Shown here piece after piece: positions 12,130 through 22,905 of a stretch of DNA of 64,000 nucleotides. The position numbers and the translations under genes were made by a program. The stretch covers positions 1,364,001-1,428,000 of the forward strand of contig JACGCM010002752.1 in the NCBI GenBank assembly GCA_014058105.1, given 5' to 3'. Each line of letters opens with the position of its first letter. The stretch's first letter is position 1. This stretch comes from Kingdonia uniflora (taxonomy: Eukaryota > Streptophyta > Magnoliopsida > Ranunculales > Circaeasteraceae). The notes beneath the pieces were generated by a model. The model was not told where the DNA came from and made no database searches. It was given only the letters and a program-made list of their open reading frames with translations.

Positions 12130-13185
12130 TATTCAACTTCTCAAGGGAAGGGGTAGGAGTAGCAACCTTTACTGGCAACCCAGGTGTCAACTCGTCAAGA
12201 ACCTCCTCCTAAATTATACCCTCAAGAAACAAAGGAGTACGAGGCCTTTATAAAAATCCTTCATCTCCTCCATCAGGCCGAACTGCCCAAAGAAGTTGAT
12301 TTTCATACTCCTAAGAAAATCAAAGTTAATCCGATTTGCTTCCACGCTAGCTTCAGCAAGAATCTTGGCACTCTCTGTCTCCATCGACCTGCGCAGAGAT
12401 AAGTTCTATTCGCGAACATCTTCCTCAAAATTGGACTTGGCAGGGCCAATGCATCTTCCCTCTCCTTCGCAAGATTGACCTTTATCTTCTTGATCTCCTT
12501 CTTCTTCTCCACCTCCCATATCTTCTTAGCCTTGCAAACGACGGTCTCCTTCGACTTTACCATGCCAAGCTTAAGCTTTTCCAGCTTTGCTTCCAAGCTT
12601 TTCTTCTCCTGCACTAACTCATCTTTTTCTTTTACTAGCTTTTTTTTTATGTTTTTGTAGATAAGCAACTGGTTCGCCAAAGCCTCGGTACTAAGAAGAT
12701 GAGGCTTCCCATCGATCAACAACTTCTTGATTTGCATGATAGAGTAATAATATGAGACCTTGAAGATGGAAGTAACTGCGTTAATCAAAATAAGGCATAA
12801 AAATTTCTCACCTATTAATTGTTCTATGACCTTCGATGAAGAAAGTTGTCAAACTATATGCTCGAACGATGCAGTCAGCAAAGTCTTCTACCAAAGACGT
12901 CCTAGCAGCATAGGACTCAATGGTCTGCAGGGCCTCTTCCTTAGAATCTCGAAGATTCCCAGCAGCCTTCGTCTTCAGCACATTGGAAAGACTTTTCATC
13001 CTAGTCCAAACCTTCTACTGCATTACAATAGTCAACTTCAGGACAGTGGAAGTCCCCGATCCAACAACTCCAGACTTCTCCACATTCTTGACTGGGGCCT
13101 ATCGAAAAATGATTTTGAGGGAATATTTTGGAAATGTTTTTGTAAAATGGTTAGATACTACGTATTGAATAAAATTATGTAGGCT
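12130..13185 (-). pseudogene. Gypsy A antisense coiled-coil gene, 3' part
   Basis: Minus strand, opposite to A gag-pol. One exon reads MKSLSNVLKTKAAGNLRDSK, then EEALQTIESYAA, and ends with INR before GTGAGA, a good donor (about 12808). The next reads KKLLIDGKPHLLSTEALANQ, then a Lys/Glu-rich heptad-like stretch (VKEKDELVQEKKSLEAKLEK), predicted coiled coil. A C-terminal TPGLPVKVATPTPSLEKL follows after frameshifts. It is diverged from the B and D genes but sits in the same place and direction. Collinearity suggests its 5' part is at 21790-22760, now on the other strand. Function unknown. Confidence 0.55.
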
Positions 13186-13211
13186 GAGTTCTTTTTGTAA
13201 CCCTTGTGTAG

Positions 13212-14875
13212 GCACTTAGAGAAGCGATCCTCAAAATAAAAGATTTAGAGACTAAGCTTGCCAGGGAAAGAAATACCTCCACGTCCTTGTTGTCTTCGCA
13301 AGTGGAGCTGCAGGTTAGATCAGAACAGGAAATGTTTGGCTTGTATGCATCATTAACATAAAGCTATCAAGTAATTAAGACAACATAGAATCGAAGAGGC
13401 AGAACAAAAACTTGTAATCAGTTTTAGGAAAATGACACTCAAATAGTGCATAGGAAAAATCAAAGTTTTTGACAAAGTTGCATATAGAGAATGTGCACCT
13501 TAGACCTGGAAATATATGTCATGGAGTATCCATCTGAGATCATACTTTGACCTTTAAGTCTATAAGTAGTTGTACATGGTAGATGGTAGAAATCAGATAG
13601 CTTGTTAGAAATGAGATATGTATATGTATGTTGAGGTGGTATTCTGAATTGAACTGGACATAACGTATCTGTATTATGCAGGTTGAATTGGATTTAGCTC
13701 GCTCACCCGAAGATGAAGCACTTAAATGTAACCGAGAATTTGCAGAGGAGTTGGATAGAATAAGAGAGGTGAACGAGGACAGAGAGGACCAACATGTAAA
13801 TGTGTACTTTAAGTTTGTTGAGGTAACCCAAACTGCTGTTGACCTTACCCATAAGATCGAGGAGAAATATACCAAAATTGATAGGGGGCTAAAAGAGTTT
13901 GCGGAGACAAAAGAACACGCAGTGAAGCTCCAAAGTCAGATTGACATGATGAGGGTAAAAATTAAGTATGCTGAGATGGCTCAATACCGTATTCAGGCAC
14001 TAGAAAGATCGAAGGAACAAATTTTAACTGATTTTTAGAATAGTAGACGCGGGCTGGAGCTATTGAAAAAGAAAATGATTGAAACAGATAATGAGCTGAA
14101 GATAGCTCAAGAGGACCTATCAACTTCAGAAACTGTAGCCGAACACTTGCATACAGCCTTACCTGCCAAGGATATGGAGTTTCGGACGATGCAACAAAAA
14201 TGTGATGAGTTGAATAAGAGGGTGGTATGATTGAAGACTGAATTGGTGCAAGCCAACGCGCGTGTCCAAAACGCCGAGGCTGGAGAGCGATCGGGGAAGA
14301 GTTGAAATGATGTTAAGGTTTTTCTTATCCAAGGGGATGTAGTTAGCATATCTGCCTGAATTAGAGACCTATAAAGTGACGTAGCTCGAATTTAAGGGCA
14401 TGTGCAGAAGGGGAATGTAAATTTAAGGGAGTGCCAACATAAGTTGGATGCCGCTCTTGTCAGGGAAAAAGTATAGGAAGGGGAAATCAGGGCGAAGGAG
14501 ATTCTGATAAAGAAGAAAGACAACCTGTTAAAGGATACTTTGGTCAGGGAAGAGTTGAATGCAAAAGTCGAGAGACTTCATGCTCAGGTGGTAGACTTAG
14601 AGGCCATTAATTAGGCTGAATCAGCTAAAGTTATCAAAAAATCAGAAGAGAATATAGTTTTTGATACTCTGATAGAAAAGGAGATGATATTTCAGAAGGG
14701 ACGGTATGAGAGGTTGGAGGTACGCCTCGAGAAGGCGAGATCGTACTTTTCAAAGACAGTTGTAGCTCATGTATCACGCTCAGACCTGTTAAAGTCGATC
14801 GTTATTTTTTTTGTAGAGTCATCCAAGCCAAGAGTTATCCTTGATTTAACTAGTATAATATCCCAAATAAGTTGA
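13212..14875 (+). pseudogene. Gypsy B antisense T28/coiled-coil gene, 3' exons
   Basis: First exon 13212-13313 is bounded by TGTAG and GTTAGA, exactly 34 codons in phase 0, reading ALREAILKIKDLETKLARER and ending SSQVELQ. Gypsy D has the equivalent exon at 62499-62600, also 34 codons, ending TSQTELQ. The next exon starts at 13682 after TATGCAG: VELDLARSPEDEALKCNREF, FAEELDRIREVNEDREDQH, matching D (AEFDRIKEAFKDREDQY). A long Glu/Lys-rich heptad region, predicted coiled coil, continues with stops to about 14875. Protein function is not established; coiled coils of this type accompany Transposase_28 domains in plant transposon ORFs. Confidence 0.7.
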
Positions 14876-15211
14876 AGTAGATGAAGGCTAGTATTACCTT
14901 TGCTCTATCTAATGTTTGGTAGAGTCTTTGATTTAAAACAAGTTTCTACATTTGTTTAAATCGTAGAGATTTTGTAGAGTCAGCCAAACCAAGTGTAATC
15001 CTTGATTTAACTTGTATAAGATCAATTGAAAGCTAGTATTATCTATGTTTTAATCTATAGAATGTAGTTAAATCTATGTAAGTAGAGAGATGTTGTAAAA
15101 AACTTAGAAGTTTCATTGATTAGTTTAGAATTTATATTGGATGGAGATAAAAATCTCACTTTTGGAATTGAAAAAATAAAAGCAAGAAATGGAAATGGAG
15201 TAGTGAGACGC
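14876..15211. repeat. Gypsy B pol/antisense-gene spacer with short repeats
   Basis: Contains diverged copies of a motif reading (reverse strand) GCAAAGGTAATACTAGCCTTC and relatives, also GTAGAGTCA-CCAA-CCAAG repeated twice. The same motif forms an array at 60111-60440 in gypsy D at the equivalent place. No gene. Confidence 0.6.
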
Positions 15212-16390
15212 TTAATGATAGTATCGTTTCAGTCGTCCAGTATTCCAAGGATTTAAAATGGGGATTCCCTCTTCTGTCTTGAGATAATATGATCCCAGGC
15301 CTGAGAGACCTATGATAATGAATGGACCCTCCCAATTATCAATTAATTTTCCAGCGTGAGGCTCCTTGCGGTGTTGAGGAATTTCTCTAAGGACGACGTC
15401 GTTAATTTGGAAGGTACGTCTTCTGACTCGGTTGTTGTACAAAGTGGCTAGCATACAATGATATCAACCTAGGCTAGCGATGGCGTATTTCCTGGTTTCA
15501 TCGATCAAATTGAGGTTGCAAGCCAATTCAAACTCATTTTCCTCGTCAGTTAGCTTGTGATCTCGAACTGGATGATGGTATTCAGAAAAAATGACGGCCT
15601 CAGTGCCATGGGCAAGGAGGAATGAGGTACATCATGTTGACTGTCGGGGGGTGGTACGATATGCCCATTGGACATGAGGCAGTTCTTGTACCCAATTATT
15701 TTTTTCTGTGAATAAAGCCTTTTCTTGAGTCCATCCATGATGGTTTTGTTGGTAATTTTGGCTTGGTCATTGCCTTGAGGATTGTAAGGACTGGATGGTG
15801 AGTGGATGATATTTTATTGGTTGAGGAAGGCTACGATTTTTTCTCCTATAAATTGGGGGCCGTTATCGATACAAATTAGGTGGGGGCACCCAAACTGAGT
15901 AATAATGTGTTTCCAGATAAAAGAGATGACCTCTTATTCTCAGGCGTCACATTTGCATGAGTACTCCTCTGCTTGCTTGCACATGTCGGGCCAGAATACT
16001 CATTGTGTAATAACTCTATTTGCTAGTGATCGACCTGCGGCATGAGTACCACAAGTCCCTTCATGTAATTCGCAGAGTATTTTATCAATTTTTGGTTTAG
16101 AGAGGCACTTGAGGTAAGGCCCCATTTGATTTGTGTAGCGCTTCGAGTTATTGATCAGCTGTCGGCCCTCTTTGGAATCTGCTAGAAGTGGTATGTCGCA
16201 ACTATTGTCGATACCGATGTAGGCTAAGAAAGGCTTTTACCTATAGTCCTCTTCCCCTTTATGGCCCCCAATGTTGATCATGCATACAGAAATATGAACA
16301 ATGCTGGGGGTTGAAATGATTTTAATCTGGAGATATCGAGCTTCTGTACCCAAAACCCCGGCTAGATATGTCAAGGAATCGACAAGTTTG
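15212..16390 (-). pseudogene. Gypsy B integrase
   Basis: Reads from about 16390 down to the stop at 15212-15214. The C-terminal part is open: VRRRTFQINDVVLREIPQHR, then GKLIDNWEGPFIIIGLSGLG and PWNTGRLKRYYH at the end, closely matching A and D. The core is scrambled by stops but keeps pieces such as the catalytic-region sequence around 15850-15960. There is no chromodomain after the SH3-like tail, as expected for a Tat-type element. Confidence 0.75.
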
Positions 16391-16890
16391 TTTTTACCTC
16401 AAGGAAGATAATCGAGAGTTGCTTTTGCAATCTTGCTTATCCTATCTGCAGCGAGGGCTGCGTATTCGATCATCTTTCCATGTTTCTTATATTGCTCAGA
16501 GTAATGGTGGACGATGAGTAGTGATTCTGTGTAAACTGAGAGTTCGGGGACATTAAGCTCAAGAGCGAGGTCGAGTCCATGAATGAGAGCTTCGTATTCG
16601 GTGATATTATTTGAGGCCTCAAAATTTAAGAATATCGATTTCTCAATTCGTTCATTAGAAGGGGTAATCAATGCGATTTCAATTCCTGGCCCTACGGGTC
16701 CTGCTGATCCATCTGCAAGATGTTTCTACCCTTTTGTTATAATCCATCCAGCTCGTTCGTCAAATTTTTTGGGGGGTGGATCTTCTGAATTTTGTTCTGT
16801 AAGGTCAGGGTCGTGCTCCTTCCACTCGGGATCATCCACTGGAAGATCCACGAGAAAATTGGTAACAGCCAGACCCTTCTCGGAATGATG
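16391..16890 (-). pseudogene. Gypsy B second RNase H
   Basis: Reads DGSAGPVGPGIEIALITPS, then RIEKSIFLNFEASNNITEYE and LIHGLDLALELNVPELSVYT. Asp and Glu of the RNase H fold are visible. Preceded by a linker LPVDDPEWKEHDPDLTEQ that is also present in D (EVLDWEEHDPDLTGE). Located between RT-RNase H and integrase. Confidence 0.75.
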
Positions 16891-16962
16891 TTGTTCGAAC
16901 ATAATATCATGTTCTCCCAAATTGACTGACCATTGTTGCACTCATTTTAATTTTTATTTTTT

Positions 16963-18350
16963 TTATAGAATCTTCGGAAGTGGGTAATTCGTCATGACTT
17001 TGACTGAATGATCTTGGAAGTAGTGCTTGAGTTTCTGCGAAGTGTATGCAAGAGTGAGAAGAAATTTATCAATTTTGGAGTACCTCGTTTCCACTGGAGT
17101 GAGGGTTTTACTGATGAAGTAAACTGGTTTCTCAATTTTCCCTTCTTGGTGAATAAGAACTGAGCTGAGTGAAGTATCTATGACTGCTAGGTAGATAATC
17201 AGTTCCTCATTATCTACAGGGGTACTCATTATGGGAGACCTCCCCAAATAAGTTTTGAGATCCTGAAAAGCTGCTTCGCATTCTGGTGTCCATTTGACCT
17301 TTGTATTTGGCTAAAATTTTCCTCGCTTGGAGTAGTAGGAATAACTAACGATAGCTATCTGATGATTTAGAAACAAAATGGTTGATTGCGGCAATCTTGC
17401 CAGCAAGTTTCTGAACGTCTTTCGTCATTTTTGAGGATGACATGTTAAGGAGATCCCGAATCTGATCTGGATCGGCCTCAATCTCTTTCTTACTGATGAG
17501 GTAGCCTAGAAATCAGCCAGAATGTACCCCGAATTGACATTTATCAGAGTTGAGATGCATCCTGTAAGATCGAAGAATGTTAAATATGGCGTTGAGATCT
17601 GAAATGTCGTTGGCTGACTGTACGCTCTTGGACAAAAGATCATCGATGTAGACTTCAATAACTTTTCTAAGATGTGCTTAGAACATAGTAGTCATCAACC
17701 GCTAATATATGGTACCCGCGCTTTTGAGTCCGAAGGGCATGACTTTGTAGCAATAAAGACTTTTTCGGTGATGAAAGTCGTCTTTTCTTGATCTTCTTCA
17801 AAAAGTGAAATCTGATTGTATCTTGAAGCAGCATCTATCATAGATAGGAGGTCATGGCCTGCTGTGGATTCAAGGATCTTATGAAGGTTGGAAAGGGGCA
17901 AACTGTCCTTTGGAGTATGTTTGTTCAGATCGGTAAAATCTATGCAAACTTGGATTTTTCCATTCTTCTTTAGGACAACAACAATATTGGATATTTAGTC
18001 TGGATATTTGGCTTCTCGAATGAATCCTACTTTGATTAATTTCTCGATCTCGGTGTTAACTTCATCTCAAAGGCGAGGTGATAGTCATCGCTATTTATAT
18101 TTGACCGATGTGGCGTTGATGTTGATGGCCAATTTATGACATGCCTTGGCCGGATCGACCTCTGACATTTCTTCGAAAGGCCATGTAAAAAATGTCTCGA
18201 TTTAGTTGTAAGAACTGAATGAGAACATCTTTTTCGTTCTGAACCAGCTTAGTACCGATGAAAGTAACTCTGCTAAGTCCATCAATGATGACATATTCTG
18301 TGGGCTCCCTCGTGGAAGTTTGATCGTTGAGGTGATCAGCTTTCTGTAAT
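16963..18350 (-). pseudogene. Gypsy B reverse transcriptase and RNase H
   Basis: RT palm pieces: LLSMIDAASRYNQISLFEED (17760-17850) and VYIDDLLSKS (about 17620-17655), the YIDD active site. The linked RNase H reads GRSPIMSTPVDNEELIIYLA, then KPVYFISKTLTPVETRYSKI and LKHYFQDHSVKVMTNYPL (17247-16963). Several frameshifts and stops separate the pieces. Reverse transcription enzyme of the element when intact. Confidence 0.8.
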
Positions 18351-18352
18351 TG

Positions 18353-18781
18353 TTATACAACAAATCTGTCAGCGGTATATAGGATAGCAGAGACGGTATT
18401 TTCACAAGCTCGAGAAAGCTTCTGGCTACCCCTAATCTCATATATACCATTTTTGTATTTGAATCGAAGTGCTTGATGATAGGTAGAAGCGATTACTTCC
18501 ATGTTGTGAATCCAGTAGCGACCCATAATCTCGAGATAATGAGATTTGGAGTTGATGAGATAGAAGACGACGTCGATGGTGGCTGGCCCTGTGGTAATTG
18601 GTAAGATAATCTTGCCTACTCCCTCATCTTTAGAGCAATTAAACCTATTGATATCGGTGTCGCTTTGAATAACTTGGTCGGCCAATCCCATTTGGTCGAT
18701 AGTGCTCTGAAATAGAATCTTAATAGCATTTCCAGTATCGATTATCATTGTGTACATGACAAACTTCTTCATTTTGAGCAT
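18353..18781 (-). pseudogene. Gypsy B aspartic protease
   Basis: A 142-codon open stretch. IIDTGNAIKILFQSTIDQMG contains the catalytic DTG. Downstream TTGPATIDVVFYLINSKSHY and YLEIMGRYWIHNMEVIASTY, then HQALRFKYKNGIYEIRGSQ, are the conserved protease-domain end in gypsy polyproteins. Unlike A and D, the active-site triad is intact here. It would process the polyprotein in particles. Confidence 0.8.
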
Positions 18782-20629
18782 TATTACTAACGCATCATGA
18801 TGTAGAAATTTGACATGGCTAGTATCGTAATCTTCAAAGGAAATCTCAAGCCAGCGATTACTCGACTCAGGCAGAAGCTTGGCTTACTTGTCATGTGGTG
18901 TGAGATCGCAGCATTCTGATAGTCTCATGCGCTTGGATCTGTTAGAGTTGGTGATCTGGTTGATTTCGATCATGTTGTTGTGGTGCATATGGTAAAGATG
19001 CTTCTCCTCAGCTTGATCATCGACCTAAACAACTTCAAGCTGCTTCTTATTGCTGCCATCTTTGTATGATTCCAGGTCGACAATATATTTGAACATCTGT
19101 TCCTCTTTAAAAATGTATTCGAGCAACCTCTGCAAAGCATAACAACTGCCAGTAGAATAATGGTTTACCTTATAATACAGGTAGTATGGTCAATTGTAGA
19201 TTGGTTCTAGTGGTTGAGAGACGCGGTTGAGCTTATCCTTCAAGAGTAGTGGAAAGATTGCTGTGATTCGAACGTTCATCTTTGGGAGGATGGGTTTGGT
19301 TGGTGGATCGCCTTTCTGAGGGTAGCCAGTGTTGCCCTTGGCGCGCTTCTAATCACCTTGATCCTCCATTGGTTCCGTGTTTCGATATGTAGATGGACCT
19401 TTCGTGGCGAGGATGGATTTAGTAGGTTTATGTCGCTCAGATATCATCCTTTCCAAGTCAATATAACTATTGACCTTGGTGATCATATCCTCCAAGGTTG
19501 TAGGTTTGTTGAGGAAGAAGTGCTTTTTGGCCTTGCAATTGAGCTGGAGCGCGTTGGTGAAAGCAGTAACAACTATTTTTTGATTGAGGTTATCCACTTT
19601 ATGCGCGAGCTCAAAAAACTTCTTCGCAAAAGCCTCGAGCTTCTCTCCGTGTGACTGTTTGAGAATGATAAGAGAATACAAATTCTCCTCTCTATCTCTG
19701 TTATGAATATATATCGTGATGAACTATTTTTACAGCTGGTCAAATGTATATATGGAGTCCTCAGGGAGAGAGTGGAACCATCAAAGTGGTTCCTCTTATA
19801 GACTTATGACAAACAGACGGCAGAGGATGTGGTTGAGATTGGAGTACAACCCCAATGAATCACGATAGTGTTGAATGTGCTCTATCGGGTCGCTACTTTT
19901 GTATTTGCAAATTTTTTGGGTATGGAAACCTTTTGGTATCTCCATATCGAATAGTTCTTTGGCAATCAGACTTCCTTGTAATTTTGTGATGTCATCGGCA
20001 GTACCTAGAACTTGTGCTTCGATCAACTCCTTAATACACTGGTCCATATGCTCTTTTGTGATGTAATGACGTGTTGGTTAAATCGCTGGATGAGTAGGTT
20101 GCGGATGATGAGTACCGGTACCTTCGCTCAAACGATCTCATACTGGAATTTGATGTGGAGGTCGCTGTTCTTCCTCCTGAAAAATGGAAATTTAGTGACC
20201 TCGGCTGGCTTTGGGCTGAACTTTATCACCCAAATGAATGGAAGGCCGAGGTTCGTGCTGTATATTCTTGAAAATAGCTTTACTGGTGACTCCTCAAGGT
20301 CCAAATCTTTCCCTTGCAGAAACACGGGATGTCTCTAAGAACTGATCATGACCTCTTATTGGAGGAACCTGCTAAGTATTTTGCATAGCCTCTAGGGAAG
20401 TCTGCATTGTTGTCATCTGGTGTTCATGTCGTTTGAGCGCTATCAAACGAGCTTGTCATTCTGTTTCGAGCTCTTTCTCGCGGAGCTCTCGATCCCGAGT
20501 TAAATGAAGTTCGAGCTCGGCCCGTTTCTCTGTTTTAGCATTGAGATTCACCCGTAGTTCTGTATGTTGCTCCGGCTCCACTGAAACATCAAGTTGAATG
20601 CCTGTAGCCAGTCTTCTGGAAGTAGCCAT
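18782..20629 (-). pseudogene. Gypsy B gag
   Basis: Likely start ATG at 20629: MATSRRLATGIQLDVSVEPE, closely matching the start of D gag. A Glu/Arg-rich helical N-terminal part (ELHLTRDRELREKELE) follows, then the capsid core FHTQKICKYKSSDPIEHIQH and YSNLNHILCRLFVISL (20047-19796), and SHGEKLEAFAKKFFELAHKV to AFTNALQLNCKAKKHFF (19681-19349). Stops and a frameshift split it. Starts about 80 bases downstream of the 5' LTR end. Confidence 0.75.
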
Positions 20630-20687
20630 GATTGAAATGTTGTAGTAGATTGACTGAATGCGTTAGGATATCGTGGAAAGAATCTCT

Positions 20688-20707
20688 TTCCCACAGATGG
20701 CCCCAAA
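20688..20707 (-). promoter_or_regulatory. Gypsy B primer-binding-type site
   Basis: On the minus strand TTTGGGGCCATCTGTGGG directly follows the LTR end ATTACA, in the same position as the related sequences in A and D. Confidence 0.65.
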
Positions 20708-20955
20708 TGTAATGACCAAATTTTGTAGGCTCGAAATGGTTTGGAATTCGTTATCACACCAATGAACCTGTGACAATATTCTAATGGAAAGCAAGAAATG
20801 ACACAAGTGGTTTTAGCGTGGAAAATCTCTGAATAGGTAAAAAACCATGACCTCGAGTGGAGGATTTTTATAAAAGTATCTTTATTGCTTGAGACGGATA
20901 TCTTATTGCAAGTGATCTCTAGATTTAGAAAGAGTTTTTAAAAACCTTGTCGATA
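20708..20955 (-). repeat. Gypsy B 5' LTR remnant (R/U5 only)
   Basis: Reverse-strand sequence from GACAAGG through TTTCTAAATCTAGAGATCAC to ATTACA matches the 3' end of the LTR at 27584-28204 at high identity. Similarity stops near 20955, so the U3 half is missing or replaced. Confidence 0.7.
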
Positions 20956-21789
20956 TAGAACCATTAATAATCGATGTAACTACCTGTGTACAGGACATGG
21001 GTAGGAACTACAGGGTTGGGGAGAGTAGTGTGGACATAGGTCAGGATAATCGAGCCAGGTTAGAAACTGAGGTTCTAGTAGCCTACTCGATGCCTTCTAC
21101 CCCAGTCAGACACTCGAAGGCTACTTCAAAGCCTACCCAAATATCTCAAAGCCCATTTAATCCCCCAAACAAGCCCCCCAAAGATTATTTGAAGACGAAG
21201 CCTCGACTCTGAACAAGCCTCGAAGACAAACTCCACATCGCAACAGAAACACTTCGACCGTATCCGTACATGTTTGAAGTATGATATGAAAGACAACCAA
21301 CTTACTAGACAAGACGGCGCAGTTGTTGGTCCTTGCAGCCATAGTGATAGGCCCAACCACTGCTATAGTATAGAAGTATAGAGACAGACCCAACAACTGT
21401 TACAATGACAGTACCGGCATTTTCGGCGCCCATACCCCCTCCGGGATATCCGGATAGTACCCTTGTAATCTGACCTAACCTTGGTGACTCAGCCCTTCCT
21501 ACGATTCTATAAATAGGAGAGACAGGGAACCAAGGTGAGGTTAGAAGATCTTCCCTCTGAGCCCTTGCAGTTTACCTTCGATCACCTTGTAAAACCTAGT
21601 ACTCGAACCTTTGACTACTCATCAATAATATAAACACTCTAAAAAATCCTCATCAGAGGTCGTGGAGAGTCACATTTCAGGCCTCTACGCATGTATATTG
21701 TCTATTGATTATCTGTATTATAGGTTATATACGTGAATCCATTTGTTTGAAGATTAACCCCATGGTGTAAGATCCGACTTCCCCTCCAA
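20956..21789 (+). promoter_or_regulatory. Upstream region of A antisense gene with TATA box
   Basis: No open frame of note. TATAAATA at 21508-21515 lies upstream of the plus-strand antisense-gene segment beginning near 21790, comparable with TATA boxes upstream of the antisense genes in B. The stretch 21600-21700 (AATATAAACACTCTAAAAAA, TCCTCATCAGAGG) also resembles gypsy LTR U5 sequence, so a plus-oriented solo or truncated LTR is the alternative. Confidence 0.4.
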
Positions 21790-22760
21790 AAGAAGTTAGG
21801 CCCCTACAGAGGTTGCCGAGATTTTTGATGGAGAGAAAACAGAAATGGATGTGGAGCATGAGCCACAGCCAAGTGATCGAGAAGAATGTACTGGTAGGGG
21901 TGAAGAAGGAGGAGAAGAAGAGGGAGATATGGATTTTTTTTGGAGTGTTATGGGGATGCTGAGGAAACAAATGAAATTTTGTCTTTTAAAGAGAAGTATG
22001 GTATCCTCGATGACATTAGTCTGGAAGAGTACCTTGGGGAAATGACTGAATAAGAGCTCCCTATGGAGGGTATTCTTGTCCATCAAGAACAAATAAAAAA
22101 GGGGTTGAAGTTACCCTTTAAAGCTAACCAATTTTTTTTTTTAAACTTTTATGATGTTGTCCCGGGTAGTTTAATCCAAATATATACCACCTTTTTAGGG
22201 TGATGGCAGTGTTAAATGATCGACTGCAAGAGAAGGAGGATCATGTAATTTCTGCTAATGATTTGTGTGTGTACTATACACTAAAGTAGAATCCTCAGAA
22301 AGTTGGATATAGATATTTAGCCAGGCTTCTCAAGAGGCCTTTGTTTTTTGAGATCACGTCGATGGGTGGGCAATACTTTGCCAATTGCTTACTTGTTTCG
22401 GGGAGCTATGAGGTCAACCCTAAAGACCCTGGAGAGCATTTGAAGAGGAAAAGTTTCCATCCAGGTTTGTGTGGAATATGTTTGATTTAATGTAGGTGTA
22501 ATTTGTTATTTCTAAAGTATTGTTGTTTGATGAAGTACTAATTGAATTTATATGTTGTTGAAGCGGAAAAGGAAGTGGATAGGAACTCGAAGGTCACATT
22601 GAAATTGTATAACTCAAAAACCAACTACTTTGGCCGAGTCGACTCTCTTGTTGCAAATCAAGGGGAGGTTGAAGGGTTTTTCCAAGAAGTTGGTCTAAAA
22701 AGATCTTGAACGAAAGGTTCTGAAGTCCCTCTTATCAATGAAAAAATGTTGACAGAAAAT
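21790..22760 (+). pseudogene. Gypsy A antisense gene, 5' part with Transposase_28-like domain
   Basis: Acidic leader (EVEHEPQPSDREE-like, EEGGEEEGD), then KEKYGILDDISLEEYLGEMT, stop, and the domain proper: QIKKGLKLPFKANQ, NDRLQEKEDHVISANDLCVY and [20 protein letters not shown]. It aligns with LEYGLSLPLTNLVKGIMNMI and following residues of the B gene, and resembles the Transposase_28 family (putative gypsy-type transposon domain). A donor CCAG/GTTTGT occurs near 22466 and coding continues with EKEVDRNSKVTLKLYNSK. Similarity ends about 22760, the inferred inversion edge. Its 3' part is probably 12130-13185. Confidence 0.6.
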
Positions 22761-22905
22761 AAATGAGCTGCTGATTTAAGTCTCCCCCCTATAACCCTGC
22801 TCTTAGTGGGTATACCACTAACTCAGTTGCTGCAGAGAGAAGGGCCCTGTTGAGTGGGTCCTTTGGTAAAAATAAGAGGAAAAGAAATGCCAACCTTCTT
22901 CCTAC

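Larger units (their letters stand above)
13186..20955 (-). mobile_element. Ty3/gypsy element B, inverted part (gag-pol and antisense gene end)
   Basis: Minus-strand element part: 5' LTR remnant 20708-20955, priming site, gag-pol 20629-15212, spacer with repeats 14876-15180, and antisense-gene exons 13212-14875 on the plus strand. Its remaining 3' portion (antisense gene 5' exons, polypurine tract, 3' LTR) appears at 22775-28204 in opposite orientation. LTR U5 sequence agrees closely between 20708-20955 (reverse) and 27950-28204. Confidence 0.75.

Noticed and set aside
12475..12660. Phe/Ser-rich plus ORF with apparent membrane segment
   Set aside because: Complement of the Lys/Glu-rich coiled-coil exon on the minus strand.
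20956..21789. A full plus-oriented LTR of a further gypsy family
   Set aside because: TATA box and U5-like words occur, but no TG...CA borders, duplication or partner LTR could be fixed; kept only as an alternative to an antisense promoter.
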